DNA of 22,585 nt from the NCBI GenBank assembly GCA_020430865.1, contig JAGQIY010000159.1, positions 1-22,585 of the forward strand, in the 5' to 3' direction. The translations under genes and the position numbers were made by a program. The notes under the pieces are model-generated. The model was not told the origin of the DNA, made no database searches, and saw nothing but the letters and a program-made list of their open reading frames with translations. The stretch comes from Myxococcales bacterium (GTDB lineage Bacteria; Myxococcota; Polyangia; Polyangiales; Polyangiaceae). Positions 8,287 through 17,815 of this stretch are shown in pieces; within the stretch, counting starts at the first letter, position 1; the number at the start of each line of letters is the position of its first letter.

Positions 8287-11200
8287 AGCGCTTCCCTCGA
8301 CTTCGCAGAGGCCTGCTCCGGGCTGCGCTGGGCGGACTGGTCGGTCTGTGCTTCGTCTGCTTCACGCTGCTTGGTGTGCGCCTACACCTCAACCTGCCGC
8401 GCTCCCGACAGCTGATTCGCAGCCAGGTGAACCAGCTCCTGGAGAGCACGTTCCAGGGCGAGCTGCGCATCACACGACTGCGACGCGTCAGCCTCGGAGA
8501 GATCCAGGGCGTCGACGGCTACGTGCTGCCTCCAGGCGCGAGTTCCCGCGAGGAGGCATGCCTGCGCTTCTGGGACACCAGCGCGAGCATCTCCCTCACG
8601 GAGCTGCTCGCGAGTCTGTGGAAGGGCACGGAACCCGTCGACGTACACCTTCCCGATGTTCATATCCGTGCGGTACACGTACACCTCGAGACGAACGACG
8701 CTGGCGAGCTCAACCTCGCGGGCGCGTTTCAGCCTCCCACGCAGACGGAAGTCGCGCCCCAGGGCGCGAGCCGGGGGGTCGAGGTCGCCATCGATCGCGT
8801 CCGCATCGATAGCTCCTGGACCCACGGATCGGTAGCTGGCTCGCCGCCGCTGGACGCCGACCTGAACCAGGCCGTGGCTCGTTTCGATTACGCTCGGGAG
8901 ACGCTGCACCTGAAGCTGGAGCGCGGACAGCTCGCTGCCCGGAGGTTGCCCCAGCAGCTCGATCCCCAAGGCGACGTCAACGGCTCACTGAAGGTCACAG
9001 CCAACGCCGAGCTGGATGCGTCCCTGGATTTCGACGGGCGAGTGATGCAGAGCCCGGTGATGCTCAGCGCCGCGTACTCACCGAGCGGCGTGCGTCTCCA
9101 GCTGGAGAGCAAGCGGCTGGCCCTCGACGCGCTGAGGCGATATGGGCTGGATCCGCCGGCGCAGGCGGAGCGAAGGCTCGAGATCTCTGGAAGCGGTCCG
9201 CTCAGCGACGTAAATTTCCGCGGGGCATTACAGCTCGGTAGCTCGGAGCTTCGCTGGCGCGGCCAAGCTTCGCTGCTCGCGCCGGGGGTCGAGCTGTCTG
9301 GTCGACTCTCGAAGCTCGACCTACGGGATCTACGTCAGGACCTGCCGCGGACGGAGGTCGGTGGGGGGCTGGACGTGGACTTCAAGCTGACCAACGGGCA
9401 GCCCCGGGTGACGAGTCGACTGGCGCTCGCGCCCTCGAGCATCGAGGGCTGGCGACTGCCGGCGCTGAGCGCCGAAGGGCACCTGGAAGGGGCTCGGGTC
9501 TGGGCCTTCGTGCGTACGGCGCCGACCACCTCGACGCCACGCGGAGCGACGCTGCGCGCCGACGCACAGCTCGACCTCGAGCACCTGGATCGCGGCATCG
9601 CCTTCAACGCGAGCGTTCGAGCGCCACGGCTCTCGGCGCTGCGACGCTACGCCGCGCTGCCCTCCGTCGAGGGCGACGTGCGGGCCGAGGCCTGCGGCAC
9701 GGTGTATCCCGAGGGATCCCGGCTCGACGCCGACGCATCCATCCACAGTGGTCGCCTGGAAGCCTCGGGTTTCGTCGTCAGACGTGCCCACCTTTCCGCG
9801 AGCCTGGCGGGGCCGCTGGGAAAACCCAGGTTGAGTTCGACACTCCGGGCTGCTGCGCTGCGTAGCGAGCAGCCGCAGCTCTCGCGCTTCGTCGACTTCG
9901 CCAACCTGCGCGCTTCGGTGCGAGGCAACCCCGACATGCTGCGTGCTCGGATCGAACTCCCGGCCAGGAGAGGCAGTCGCGCGCCTGGGGTCGAAGCGAG
10001 CGCGCGGATAGCCCCAGCAGAGCAACGGGTGACCGCGGCGCGGGCGAGCATCACCCGCGCCGCCCGCCGGGTCGATGTGTCGGTGGCGCGCGTCGACTTC
10101 GGCAGCTCACTGGCCGTGAGCGGCGCGAAGCTGACGGGCGCCGGCGCGCTCGAGGGCGACCTGCGCGTTGGGACAGGACGTCTCGAGAGTTCTCTCCGGG
10201 CCCGGCGTCTCGACCTCGCGGTGCTCTCGCAGTTGCTCGAGGGGCTGCCCGGCCTGGACCCGCCGATCAGCGGCATCGTCGATGGCCGAGTGGATCTCGA
10301 AGGTTCCGCTTCGGCTCCTCGAGGATCCATCCAGCTCGAGATCGAGCAAGCCAGCCGTGGCCAGGACTCCTTCTCCGGGCAGGTGCACCTGGTGGCCGAC
10401 TCGGGGCAGCTGGACGGTCGGATCCAGCTGCACGCGGCGCGCATCGGCAGCCTGATGCTGGCCCCGCGCGACGTGAAGCCAAATGGCGTATGGACGGATC
10501 CACGGGCCTGGCTCGCAAGCTCTGGGAAGCTGCGGTCGGATTTCGCGATCGACAGCGAGGCGCTGCTCGCGCGCCTGGGTCAAGACACGGGGTTCGACGT
10601 CGTGGGACTCGTCCGCGGCCACGTGGAGCTGGAGCGCGAGACGGCTGCGGCGTTCGCAGCACCCCTCGGACGACTCCCGAGCGTTCGGGCGAAGTGGTCC
10701 AGCGTGGGGCTCCGCGTGGGCGGCGGGGGTGCGCAGAAGCGTCGCGGACCGTTACTCCAGGGAATCGACTTTCGCGGCGAGTTCGCCGCCGACGGAGCGA
10801 CCGGCGACACCGAGCTGACCGTCGACGCAATCCAAGGCGAACGCCGCATGATGAGCCTCGAAGCGACCAGCCGTATCCCGTACGCGCGCTGGCTGCGCTC
10901 GGGATCGGTCTCGAAGGACGAGCTGCTGGGGTTGCCCCTGAGCGCTCATCTGAAGAGCGAGGCCCTGCCCATGGCCGAGCTACCCGAGCTGGTGCGTGTG
11001 CCAGGTCTCGACGGGCGTCTGGAGCTGGACGCGAAGCTGGAAGGTAGCGTCCTCACCCCGGACTTTCGCCTGGACTTCCGCGGTACGAAGCTCGACGTCG
11101 ACGAGCTCTCGCGCCGGCAGGGGCTCGCCAGCGTTGGCTACCTGGAGTACCGAGAAGGTGTCGCGCGCTTACGGTTCGGGCTGTCTTCTCGCTTTCGATC

Positions 11201-12953
11201 GCTGGTCCGAGCCCAAGCCAAGCTCGAGCTCGCGATGCGCGATGCCTTGCGGGGCGACCTCAGTCGCGCCCGTGCCGATGGCAAGCTGGTGGTCGATCAA
11301 TTCGGGTTGGCCGCCGTGCCTGCCCTGCGGGCCCGGGAGGTGCGCGGTCGAGCCAGCGGCGTCGTGGAGCTGGAGGGGATCGGCGGCCCCAACCCCAAGG
11401 CAAAGCTCCAGCTCGATGTGCCCAAGGGTCGGATCGGGGAGAGCAAGTTCAACGGCGTGAGCGCGCAGCTGGACCTCACCCGCGATCACGCCCAAGGGTC
11501 CGTCTTGATGGAGCAGGCCGATGGCTTTGGTCAAGTGCTGGCGAGCGCAGGGCTGGAGTGGGAAGGCCTTCTGCCCAGGCTGGCGTGGAAGCGTCGGGCT
11601 CGAGTGAAGCTACTCGCGAATGGCTGGCGCCTGGAAGCCCTGGAGCCGTTCGTGCGCGGCCAGGTGGATCAGCTGGACGGCCGTGTGGACGCCGACGCGC
11701 GCCTCGATCTGATCCCTGGGGCAACGAAACTCGACGGCTTCGTGCGCGTCCGCGACGGTGTGCTTCAGATCCCGACGCTCGGTCAGCAGCTCAAGAACCT
11801 GGAAGCTCAGCTGGATCTCAGCCCCGATGGCAGCGTCCGCCTGGACGGAGGTAGCGTCGAGGGGCTCTCGGGGAAGGCCTACTTCGACGCCGCAGCCAAG
11901 CTGGACGGGCTGAACCTGGTCGCTGCAAACGCGAAGCTCCGCATCCCCGAGAAGGAGGCATTGCCCATCACCTACCAGGGCGTGCCACTGGGTGATGGTT
12001 CGGGTGCCGTGGACCTGAAGGCGCGTCTCACCCCGAAAGAAGACCGCTTCGACGTGGATGTCAGCCACTTCGAGTTTCAGCTACCGCGCAAGCCTCACAC
12101 CGGAGTCCAGAGCCTCGAACCCGACCCCCGCATCCGCATCGGAGCGCACGGCGACGCGGGCTTCGTTCCGCTGATCGGTCCTGGCGCAGAGGAGCGCGAG
12201 CCTACGGGTGATGAGGGCGCGCGCACGCTGGTTCGCGTAGACCTCGGGGATCACTTCGAGGTCAAGCAAGGGACGGATCTGAAGGTGCGCCTCGGCGGCA
12301 AGCTCCGGATCGATTCCGCCCGAAAACGACCTGTGGCTGGCCAGATCCGCCTCGACGGTGGCAGCATCGACATCAGCGGCAAGATCTTCGAGATCGAGCA
12401 GGGCGTGATCAGCTTCCAGGACGACCCGAGCAATCCCGTAGTCGTCGCGCGCGCCGCCTGGGACTCTCCAGCTGGCTACAAGGTCGTCGCCGAGTACGCT
12501 GGCCCACTGAAGAACGGCAACTTCAAGCTGCGCGCCGAGCCCGCCCTCAGCCAGAACGAGATCGTGAGCCTGATCTTGTTCGGCACCCCCGACGGTACCG
12601 TGGGGAGCTCCGGTAGCGGTGGGGGGCCTGGCGCCGCTCAAGCCGCCAGCGTCGGGGCGGGCGTGGCGACGGCACCGCTGAACCGCGCCATCTCCGACGT
12701 GACCTCCCTGGACATCGCGACTCGCGTCGACACCAGCGACGCGCAGGGCCCAAGACCCGAGCTGGTGGTCCAGCTCACACCGCGTGTTTCCGCGCAGGTC
12801 GGCTACAACCTCGAGGAGCCGAAGCCCGGCAAAGCGCCAGATCGCACCTTGTTCTCCCTGGAATTCCGCATCGCCAGCCGCTGGTCGCTGGCGACGACCT
12901 TCGGCGACGGAGGGAGCTCGCTGGTCGATCTGGTGTGGCGCTATCGGTATTGA
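8283..12953 (+). CDS. tamB: TamB: inner-membrane-anchored periplasmic bridge of the translocation and assembly module
   Basis: 1,556 residues. TamB is anchored in the inner membrane and reaches as a long beta-taco/groove across the periplasm to TamA. The start is TTG at 8283-8285: it overlaps the tamA stop (TTGA), GGGGAGG lies 4 bases before it, and the frame upstream is out-of-frame shadow. Residues 1-40 give a basic N-terminus then a hydrophobic anchor (RRGLLRAALGGLVGLCFVCF). The body is repetitive amphipathic beta-strand sequence with many LDG/VDAD-type turns, as expected for this family. The C-terminal TamB domain is clear: EIVSLILFG at about 1426-1434, then a Gly/Ser-rich stretch, and an aromatic C-terminus ending WRYRY. 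Length slightly exceeds that of E. coli TamB (1,259 aa), a common difference in this group. Confidence 0.93.
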   Translation: MKRFPRLRRGLLRAALGGLVGLCFVCFTLLGVRLHLNLPRSRQLIRSQVNQLLESTFQGELRITRLRRVSLGEIQGVDGYVLPPGASSREEACLRFWDTSASISLTELLASLWKGTEPVDVHLPDVHIRAVHVHLETNDAGELNLAGAFQPPTQTEVAPQGASRGVEVAIDRVRIDSSWTHGSVAGSPPLDADLNQAVARFDYARETLHLKLERGQLAARRLPQQLDPQGDVNGSLKVTANAELDASLDFDGRVMQSPVMLSAAYSPSGVRLQLESKRLALDALRRYGLDPPAQAERRLEISGSGPLSDVNFRGALQLGSSELRWRGQASLLAPGVELSGRLSKLDLRDLRQDLPRTEVGGGLDVDFKLTNGQPRVTSRLALAPSSIEGWRLPALSAEGHLEGARVWAFVRTAPTTSTPRGATLRADAQLDLEHLDRGIAFNASVRAPRLSALRRYAALPSVEGDVRAEACGTVYPEGSRLDADASIHSGRLEASGFVVRRAHLSASLAGPLGKPRLSSTLRAAALRSEQPQLSRFVDFANLRASVRGNPDMLRARIELPARRGSRAPGVEASARIAPAEQRVTAARASITRAARRVDVSVARVDFGSSLAVSGAKLTGAGALEGDLRVGTGRLESSLRARRLDLAVLSQLLEGLPGLDPPISGIVDGRVDLEGSASAPRGSIQLEIEQASRGQDSFSGQVHLVADSGQLDGRIQLHAARIGSLMLAPRDVKPNGVWTDPRAWLASSGKLRSDFAIDSEALLARLGQDTGFDVVGLVRGHVELERETAAAFAAPLGRLPSVRAKWSSVGLRVGGGGAQKRRGPLLQGIDFRGEFAADGATGDTELTVDAIQGERRMMSLEATSRIPYARWLRSGSVSKDELLGLPLSAHLKSEALPMAELPELVRVPGLDGRLELDAKLEGSVLTPDFRLDFRGTKLDVDELSRRQGLASVGYLEYREGVARLRFGLSSRFRSLVRAQAKLELAMRDALRGDLSRARADGKLVVDQFGLAAVPALRAREVRGRASGVVELEGIGGPNPKAKLQLDVPKGRIGESKFNGVSAQLDLTRDHAQGSVLMEQADGFGQVLASAGLEWEGLLPRLAWKRRARVKLLANGWRLEALEPFVRGQVDQLDGRVDADARLDLIPGATKLDGFVRVRDGVLQIPTLGQQLKNLEAQLDLSPDGSVRLDGGSVEGLSGKAYFDAAAKLDGLNLVAANAKLRIPEKEALPITYQGVPLGDGSGAVDLKARLTPKEDRFDVDVSHFEFQLPRKPHTGVQSLEPDPRIRIGAHGDAGFVPLIGPGAEEREPTGDEGARTLVRVDLGDHFEVKQGTDLKVRLGGKLRIDSARKRPVAGQIRLDGGSIDISGKIFEIEQGVISFQDDPSNPVVVARAAWDSPAGYKVVAEYAGPLKNGNFKLRAEPALSQNEIVSLILFGTPDGTVGSSGSGGGPGAAQAASVGAGVATAPLNRAISDVTSLDIATRVDTSDAQGPRPELVVQLTPRVSAQVGYNLEEPKPGKAPDRTLFSLEFRIASRWSLATTFGDGGSSLVDLVWRYRY

Positions 12954-13066
12954 GAGCGCACCGAACCCGCTGGAGGGGCGATGCCGAGGTTGCGCCAAAC
13001 AGCGCGAGCCGCGTTGGTTTGCCCCAGAGCATGGGTGCTGACTCCGCGCGGATCAGCGCATAGGTT

Positions 13067-13089
13067 GCTGAGAAACGCAGTCTTTCAGC
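13067..13089. terminator. Weak hairpin between tamB and tolC-like genes
   Basis: GCTGA at 13067-13071 and TCAGC at 13085-13089 can pair, with a 13-base loop and no T-run. It lies in the 142-bp convergent gap and could be a shared terminator, but the stem is short; nothing else is seen in the gap. Confidence 0.2.
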
Positions 13090-13095
13090 AGCCGG

Positions 13096-14709
13096 TCAGA
13101 GCGCGGGGCGCCCGACGGCGTAGGCGAGGCGCACCCGCGCGACGTGGAGGTCGACGTACGCTGCCATGCGCTGCAGAGCAGCGCTGACGAACTCCTGCTC
13201 GGCGTTGATCACGTCGGTCGCGGTCGCCTCGCCGACCTTGTACTGGGCCATCTTCGCGTTGAGCGCGATGCGTGCGGCCTCCTCGGCCTCCTCGGCAGCT
13301 TGCCGCGCGGCACGCGCCTGCTTGCGATCGAAATAGGCTGCGGTGATCTCCTGTTCGATGCCCTGACGCAGCAGGCTCTCGTTGGCGTTCACCTCCTCGA
13401 GGTTCGCGTCGTACTCCGAAGCGGTGGCCTCGGCGCCAGGAAGATCGTTGAGCGTCCAGGTGAGCTGAGCGCCGAGGCTCCAGCTGCCCTGCCAGCCGCC
13501 TTGACCGGTGAAGTCGCTGGCGCTGGGGTTCGCGTACGTGTAGTCGGCGAAGCCGTCGAGGCGTGGGAGCTTGCCAGCGCGGGCGACGCTGGCGCTCTTG
13601 CGCAGGGCGACCTTGCTCTTGGTGAGAGCGCGCAGCTCCGGTCGCTTGCTCAGTCCTTCGTTGACCAGCCCCTTGAGACTCGTCGAGCGCGGCAATGGCC
13701 GAGGGAGCCTCAGGATGTCCTCTCCGATGGTGTAGTGAGGCGTCTTGTCTCCGGTCATCAGCGCGAGGTTCTTCTCCGACAGGCGCACGAAGGCCCGTGC
13801 CTGTTCGATGGCAACCTTTCCGCTGGCGACCATGGCCTTGATGCGCAGCACGTCGGCCTTGGTGGCGACTCCTTGAGCCAGCATCGCCTCGCCGTCCTTC
13901 TGTAGCTGCTCGAGGCGGACCAGCGCGTGCTCCGCAACGGCTACCTGCCCCACACCCCGCACCCAGTTGTAGTAAGCGAGCTGCGCGTCGGCCTGCGCCT
14001 TGCGCTCGGTAGCTTGCTTGTTGATGCGGCTCGCTTCGAGGTTCGCCTTCACCGCGGCGCTGCTCGCGGGCAGGCGCAGCAAGTAGTCGGAGATCGGCAC
14101 CGACAGGGTCGCGCTCAGTGAGTAGCGGTCGAGCTTCGGCGTGATGTTGAACGCCGCTGCTCCGGCTGGATTCCCTGCAGAATCGAGGACGCAGGTGCCT
14201 GCGCCGCTCGGGCACGCGCCGACGTTGAGCAATCCCGGCGCGCTGGCGCCGACGATCGCGCCGCCCCCGAACGACGTGTCGGTCTTGGAGATCCGCGTGT
14301 AGCTCGCCTTGAGGGTGAGCTGGGGCAAGAACGCGGTCATCGCCTGGTCGACCTGCGCGGCGCTCGCCTTGATCTTGGCTTCCTGCGCCTTGACCGCGGG
14401 GCTGTGCGCCTTCGCGCGCTTCCCGATGCTGCGGGCGGTCGCGCCTCCTCGCTGAGGCTTGAGGGTCTCCGCCAGGAGGTCGGCGTTCTCCGTCAGCTGC
14501 TCTGCCGTGGGTTGCTTGGACGCTGGCTCGACGGCTGGCTCCGCCGCGGCGGGCTGATCTGCCGCTGGGTCGACGGGCTGAGCGAACGCGACGGACGGCG
14601 CGCCTAACCCCAAACCCAGGAACAGGAGGCTCAGGCTGCGCGTCTGGTTCAGTGAGCGCGGACGGTGGGAGCCGCCGCGTGCTTCGCGGCGTTGACTGTG
14701 TGCGTTCAT
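13096..14709 (-). CDS. TolC-like outer-membrane efflux protein
   Basis: 537 residues. Trimeric TolC-type channels take substrates from an inner-membrane pump and adaptor through the periplasm and the outer membrane. The start is ATG 14709, which overlaps the stop of the RND gene (ATGA) and has AGAGG 7 bases upstream; a longer open frame runs upstream but is not needed. Residues 1-43 form a signal peptide with a long basic n-region ending AFA|Q. An Ala/Pro/Glu-rich linker to about 80 precedes the alpha-helical core, which carries the family's two repeated halves rich in Ala, Gln and Glu. A loop near 150-190 holds two Cys residues (ACPSGAGTCV), possibly a disulfide; this is uncommon in TolC. 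As last gene of the operon it is the export duct of the adjacent pump. Confidence 0.9.
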   Translation of the reverse strand: MNAHSQRREARGGSHRPRSLNQTRSLSLLFLGLGLGAPSVAFAQPVDPAADQPAAAEPAVEPASKQPTAEQLTENADLLAETLKPQRGGATARSIGKRAKAHSPAVKAQEAKIKASAAQVDQAMTAFLPQLTLKASYTRISKTDTSFGGGAIVGASAPGLLNVGACPSGAGTCVLDSAGNPAGAAAFNITPKLDRYSLSATLSVPISDYLLRLPASSAAVKANLEASRINKQATERKAQADAQLAYYNWVRGVGQVAVAEHALVRLEQLQKDGEAMLAQGVATKADVLRIKAMVASGKVAIEQARAFVRLSEKNLALMTGDKTPHYTIGEDILRLPRPLPRSTSLKGLVNEGLSKRPELRALTKSKVALRKSASVARAGKLPRLDGFADYTYANPSASDFTGQGGWQGSWSLGAQLTWTLNDLPGAEATASEYDANLEEVNANESLLRQGIEQEITAAYFDRKQARAARQAAEEAEEAARIALNAKMAQYKVGEATATDVINAEQEFVSAALQRMAAYVDLHVARVRLAYAVGRPAL

Positions 14710-17700
14710 GCGTGCGCCTCTTTCGCCTCGTTGGTCTTCCCGAAGATCTTTCCCCCGAGGAAACGCATCAGGCGGTTGTGGGTGAGTGCTTCCATCAGCG
14801 TGTAGATCACTGGCACGACGACCAGGGTGAGGACCGTCGAGGTGATCAGGCCTCCGATCACGCACACCGCCATGGGTGCGCGCGCCTCGCCGCCCTCCCC
14901 CAGCGCCAGCGCCACCGGGAGCATACCGAAGATCATGGCGAACCCCGTCATCAGGATCGGTCGCAGTCGCAGGACGCCGGCGTGCACCAGCGCCTCGCGC
15001 ATCTCCATGCCCTCCCGTCGTAGCTGCTCGGTGAAGTCGACGACCAGGATCGCGTTCTTGGTCACCAAGCCCATGAGCATGATCACGCCGATCATGGCGA
15101 AGATGCTCAGGGTCATGCCCGAGACGAAGAGCCCACCAAAGGCACCGATCACGCTGAGCGGCAGCGACACCATGATGGTGATGGGATGGATGAAGCTGTC
15201 GAACTGTGCCGCGAGGATCATGTAGACCAGGAGCACCGCGATCATCAGCGCCTCCAGCATGTAGCCGAAGGACTCGACCATCATCTGGCTGTTACCGGTG
15301 AGGGCGCCGTGAACCGTTGGTGGGAGGACCGCCGCGGCCTTCTCGTTCACGATCTTCGTCGCTTCACCCTGCGCCAGGCCATCCAGGCTGGCGCTGACGA
15401 TGACCTGGCGCTGACGAGCCTCTCGCTCGATCTTCGTCGGTCCGAGGCCCCGCTCGCTCTTGACCAAGTTGCTCAGGTCGACGAGCTGTCCCGTGGTCGA
15501 GCGCACCTTCAGCGAGCTCAAGTCCTCGATGCGGGTCTCCTGCTCCGTCGGCAGCTTGACCACGATGTCGTACGCCTCGCCGCCCTGCTTCATCTCGCTC
15601 ACCGCGTCTCCGGCAAGGAACGCGCGGATGGTCGTGGCGACGCTGGACACGGGCACGTTCAAAGCCGAAGCGCGCTCGCGGTCGACCTCCAGGTTCAGCT
15701 CGGGCTTTCCTGACTGATAGGAGACGGCGACGTCAACGAAGCCCTTGACTTGCTCGAGCTCGGTCTTGAGCTTCTCCGCCGCCGCCACCATCTCGTCCAG
15801 ATCGTTTCCGCGAAGTGCGTATTGCACCGGCGCCTGAGCGCCACCCGCGCCCGAGATCGAGAGCACCGTCAGCTTGGTGCCGTCGCCCACGTTCTGGTAG
15901 CGCTCCCGCACCCAGGCCATCAGATCGAGCTGGTGAAACTTGCGCTCCTTGGCCGGAGTCATGTTGACCTGGATCTCGCCCACGTTGATCTGACCTTGAG
16001 CACCACCACCGACGGTCGTCAGCGTCGACTTCACGCCCGGGCCGTGCTCCCGCAAGTCGGTGGCGACGGCCTCGACGGCCTTGGTCGTGGAGTCGAGGGG
16101 CGTGCCCGGCGGCGCCTCCACCTTGACGGTGAACATGGCGCGGTCCTCGGTCGGCACGAACTCAGAAGGCACCTTCGTCACGAGAAACCCGGAGAAGATC
16201 AAGGCGACGGTGGTCAGGCCCAGCGTTACCGCGCGGTGTGAGAGCGACCAGCTGATCACCTTGCCGTAGACCTTGTCGAGCCACTTCAAGGAGTTGTCGA
16301 TGCCGCGGGAGATTGCCCAGCGTTCGTCCTCGTCATGCTGTTCCTTGAGGAAGCGGGATGAGAGCATGGGGGTGAGGGTGAAGCTGACCAGCATCGACAC
16401 CGCCACAGCGAAGCTCACGGTGAGGCCGAACTGCAGGAAGAAGCGCCCGACGATGCCCTTCATCACCGCGACGGGGAAGAACACCGCGATGATGGTGGAG
16501 GTCATGGCCAAGACCGCGAGGAAGATCTCGCTGGTCGCGTCCTTGGCCGCCTTCATCGGTGTCTTGCCCAGGAGCAAGTGGCGGTGGATGTTCTCGATCA
16601 CGACGATGGCGTCGTCGACGAGGATGCCGATGGCCAGGCTCAGCGCGAGCATGGTCATGTTGTTGAAGGTGAAGTTCATCACCTTGATGAAGGCGAACGT
16701 CGCCACCACACTGGACGGGATCGCGATGGCGCTGATCAACGTGGCGCGCCAGTCGAGGAGGAACACCAGGATGATGAACACCGCCAGCAACGCGCCGAGA
16801 ACGAGGTCGAACTGGACGTCGTTGATCGAGTGCTCGATGTAGACGGAGTTGTCCGTCGGCACCGTCAGCTGAATGCCTTGCTGCTCGAGGTCGACGGTCA
16901 GCTCGTCGATCGCGGCCTTGACGTCGTGGGCTACCGCAACGGTATTGCTTCCGGACTGCTTGCTCACGACGAGCGAGACCGCGGGCTTGCCGTCGAGGTA
17001 GGACGCGCTGGTCGCCTTCTCCACGCCATCGACCACCTTGGCCACGTCGCGGATGCGCAGGTTCGCGTCTCCCGCGCCGAGCAGCAGGATGTCCGCCACC
17101 TGCTGGGGCGTGTTCAGCTCGCCCTTCGTCTTCACGCTGAGCTCGGAGCCACCCTTTGAGAAGCTGCCGGCGGGGACCTCGATGTTCTGCGCCTTGACCG
17201 CGTTGGCGACGTCTTCCACCGTCAAGCCGAGCCCGGCCAGCTTGACCGGATCCACGAGGATCTGCACCTGGCGCTCGCGACCACCCACGATATCCACGGT
17301 GCCCACGCCGTTGATACGCTGGAGGCGCGCCTTGACCGTGTTGTCTGCGATGTCCGTCAGCTTGCCCACGGGCATGTCCGCGGCCATCGCGAGGGTGATG
17401 ATTGGCGCCGCCCCGATGTCGAACTTCTCGACGATGGGCGCGTCAGCGCCCGAGGGCAGATCGTTGGTGAGGCGCGAGACCTTGTCTCTGACGTCCTGCA
17501 GGGCTTGATCGCCGTTCTTCTCCAGCTCGAACTCGGCAGAGACGATGGTGACGCCCTCGAGGTTCGTCGACTTGAGCGAGCGAATGCCACCCAGCGTGTT
17601 GACCGACTCCTCGATCTTGTCAGCGACGTTGCGCTCCATCGTCTCCGGATCGGCGCCGGGGTAGACGACGGTCACCGTGATGACCGGGAAGTCGACCTCG

Positions 17701-17813
17701 GGATACAGATCGACGCCGATCTTGGGGCGGCTGATCAAGCCGAACACCATCAGCGCGGTGATCAGCATGGCGGCGAACACCGGCCGCCGGATGGATACTT
17801 CCGCGAGGTTCAC
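14706..17813 (-). CDS. RND-type efflux pump inner-membrane transporter (HAE1 family)
   Basis: 1,035 residues, the usual length for AcrB-type transporters. RND pumps use the proton gradient to expel drugs, detergents, dyes or other amphiphiles through a TolC channel. The N-terminus (VSIRRPVFAAMLITALMVFG) is typical, and there are two large periplasmic loops and about 12 helices. The proton-relay aspartates are present as GILVDDAIVVIEN (D400, D401) and the matching lysine at K919 in LVTKNAILVVDF, so the pump should be active. The start is GTG 17813: GAGGAG lies about 8 bases upstream within the end of the adaptor gene, and the gap to that gene's stop is 2 bp. Substrate cannot be told from sequence alone, but the family, regulator and outer-membrane partner suggest drug or amphiphile export rather than metal ions. 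Confidence 0.94.
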   Translation of the reverse strand: MNLAEVSIRRPVFAAMLITALMVFGLISRPKIGVDLYPEVDFPVITVTVVYPGADPETMERNVADKIEESVNTLGGIRSLKSTNLEGVTIVSAEFELEKNGDQALQDVRDKVSRLTNDLPSGADAPIVEKFDIGAAPIITLAMAADMPVGKLTDIADNTVKARLQRINGVGTVDIVGGRERQVQILVDPVKLAGLGLTVEDVANAVKAQNIEVPAGSFSKGGSELSVKTKGELNTPQQVADILLLGAGDANLRIRDVAKVVDGVEKATSASYLDGKPAVSLVVSKQSGSNTVAVAHDVKAAIDELTVDLEQQGIQLTVPTDNSVYIEHSINDVQFDLVLGALLAVFIILVFLLDWRATLISAIAIPSSVVATFAFIKVMNFTFNNMTMLALSLAIGILVDDAIVVIENIHRHLLLGKTPMKAAKDATSEIFLAVLAMTSTIIAVFFPVAVMKGIVGRFFLQFGLTVSFAVAVSMLVSFTLTPMLSSRFLKEQHDEDERWAISRGIDNSLKWLDKVYGKVISWSLSHRAVTLGLTTVALIFSGFLVTKVPSEFVPTEDRAMFTVKVEAPPGTPLDSTTKAVEAVATDLREHGPGVKSTLTTVGGGAQGQINVGEIQVNMTPAKERKFHQLDLMAWVRERYQNVGDGTKLTVLSISGAGGAQAPVQYALRGNDLDEMVAAAEKLKTELEQVKGFVDVAVSYQSGKPELNLEVDRERASALNVPVSSVATTIRAFLAGDAVSEMKQGGEAYDIVVKLPTEQETRIEDLSSLKVRSTTGQLVDLSNLVKSERGLGPTKIEREARQRQVIVSASLDGLAQGEATKIVNEKAAAVLPPTVHGALTGNSQMMVESFGYMLEALMIAVLLVYMILAAQFDSFIHPITIMVSLPLSVIGAFGGLFVSGMTLSIFAMIGVIMLMGLVTKNAILVVDFTEQLRREGMEMREALVHAGVLRLRPILMTGFAMIFGMLPVALALGEGGEARAPMAVCVIGGLITSTVLTLVVVPVIYTLMEALTHNRLMRFLGGKIFGKTNEAKEAHA

Positions 17814-17815
17814 GC

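Noticed and set aside
14706..17813. Several forward open frames across the RND, TolC and adaptor genes
   Set aside because: All are shadows of well-supported reverse-strand genes, with Asp/His/Arg-heavy composition and no motif.
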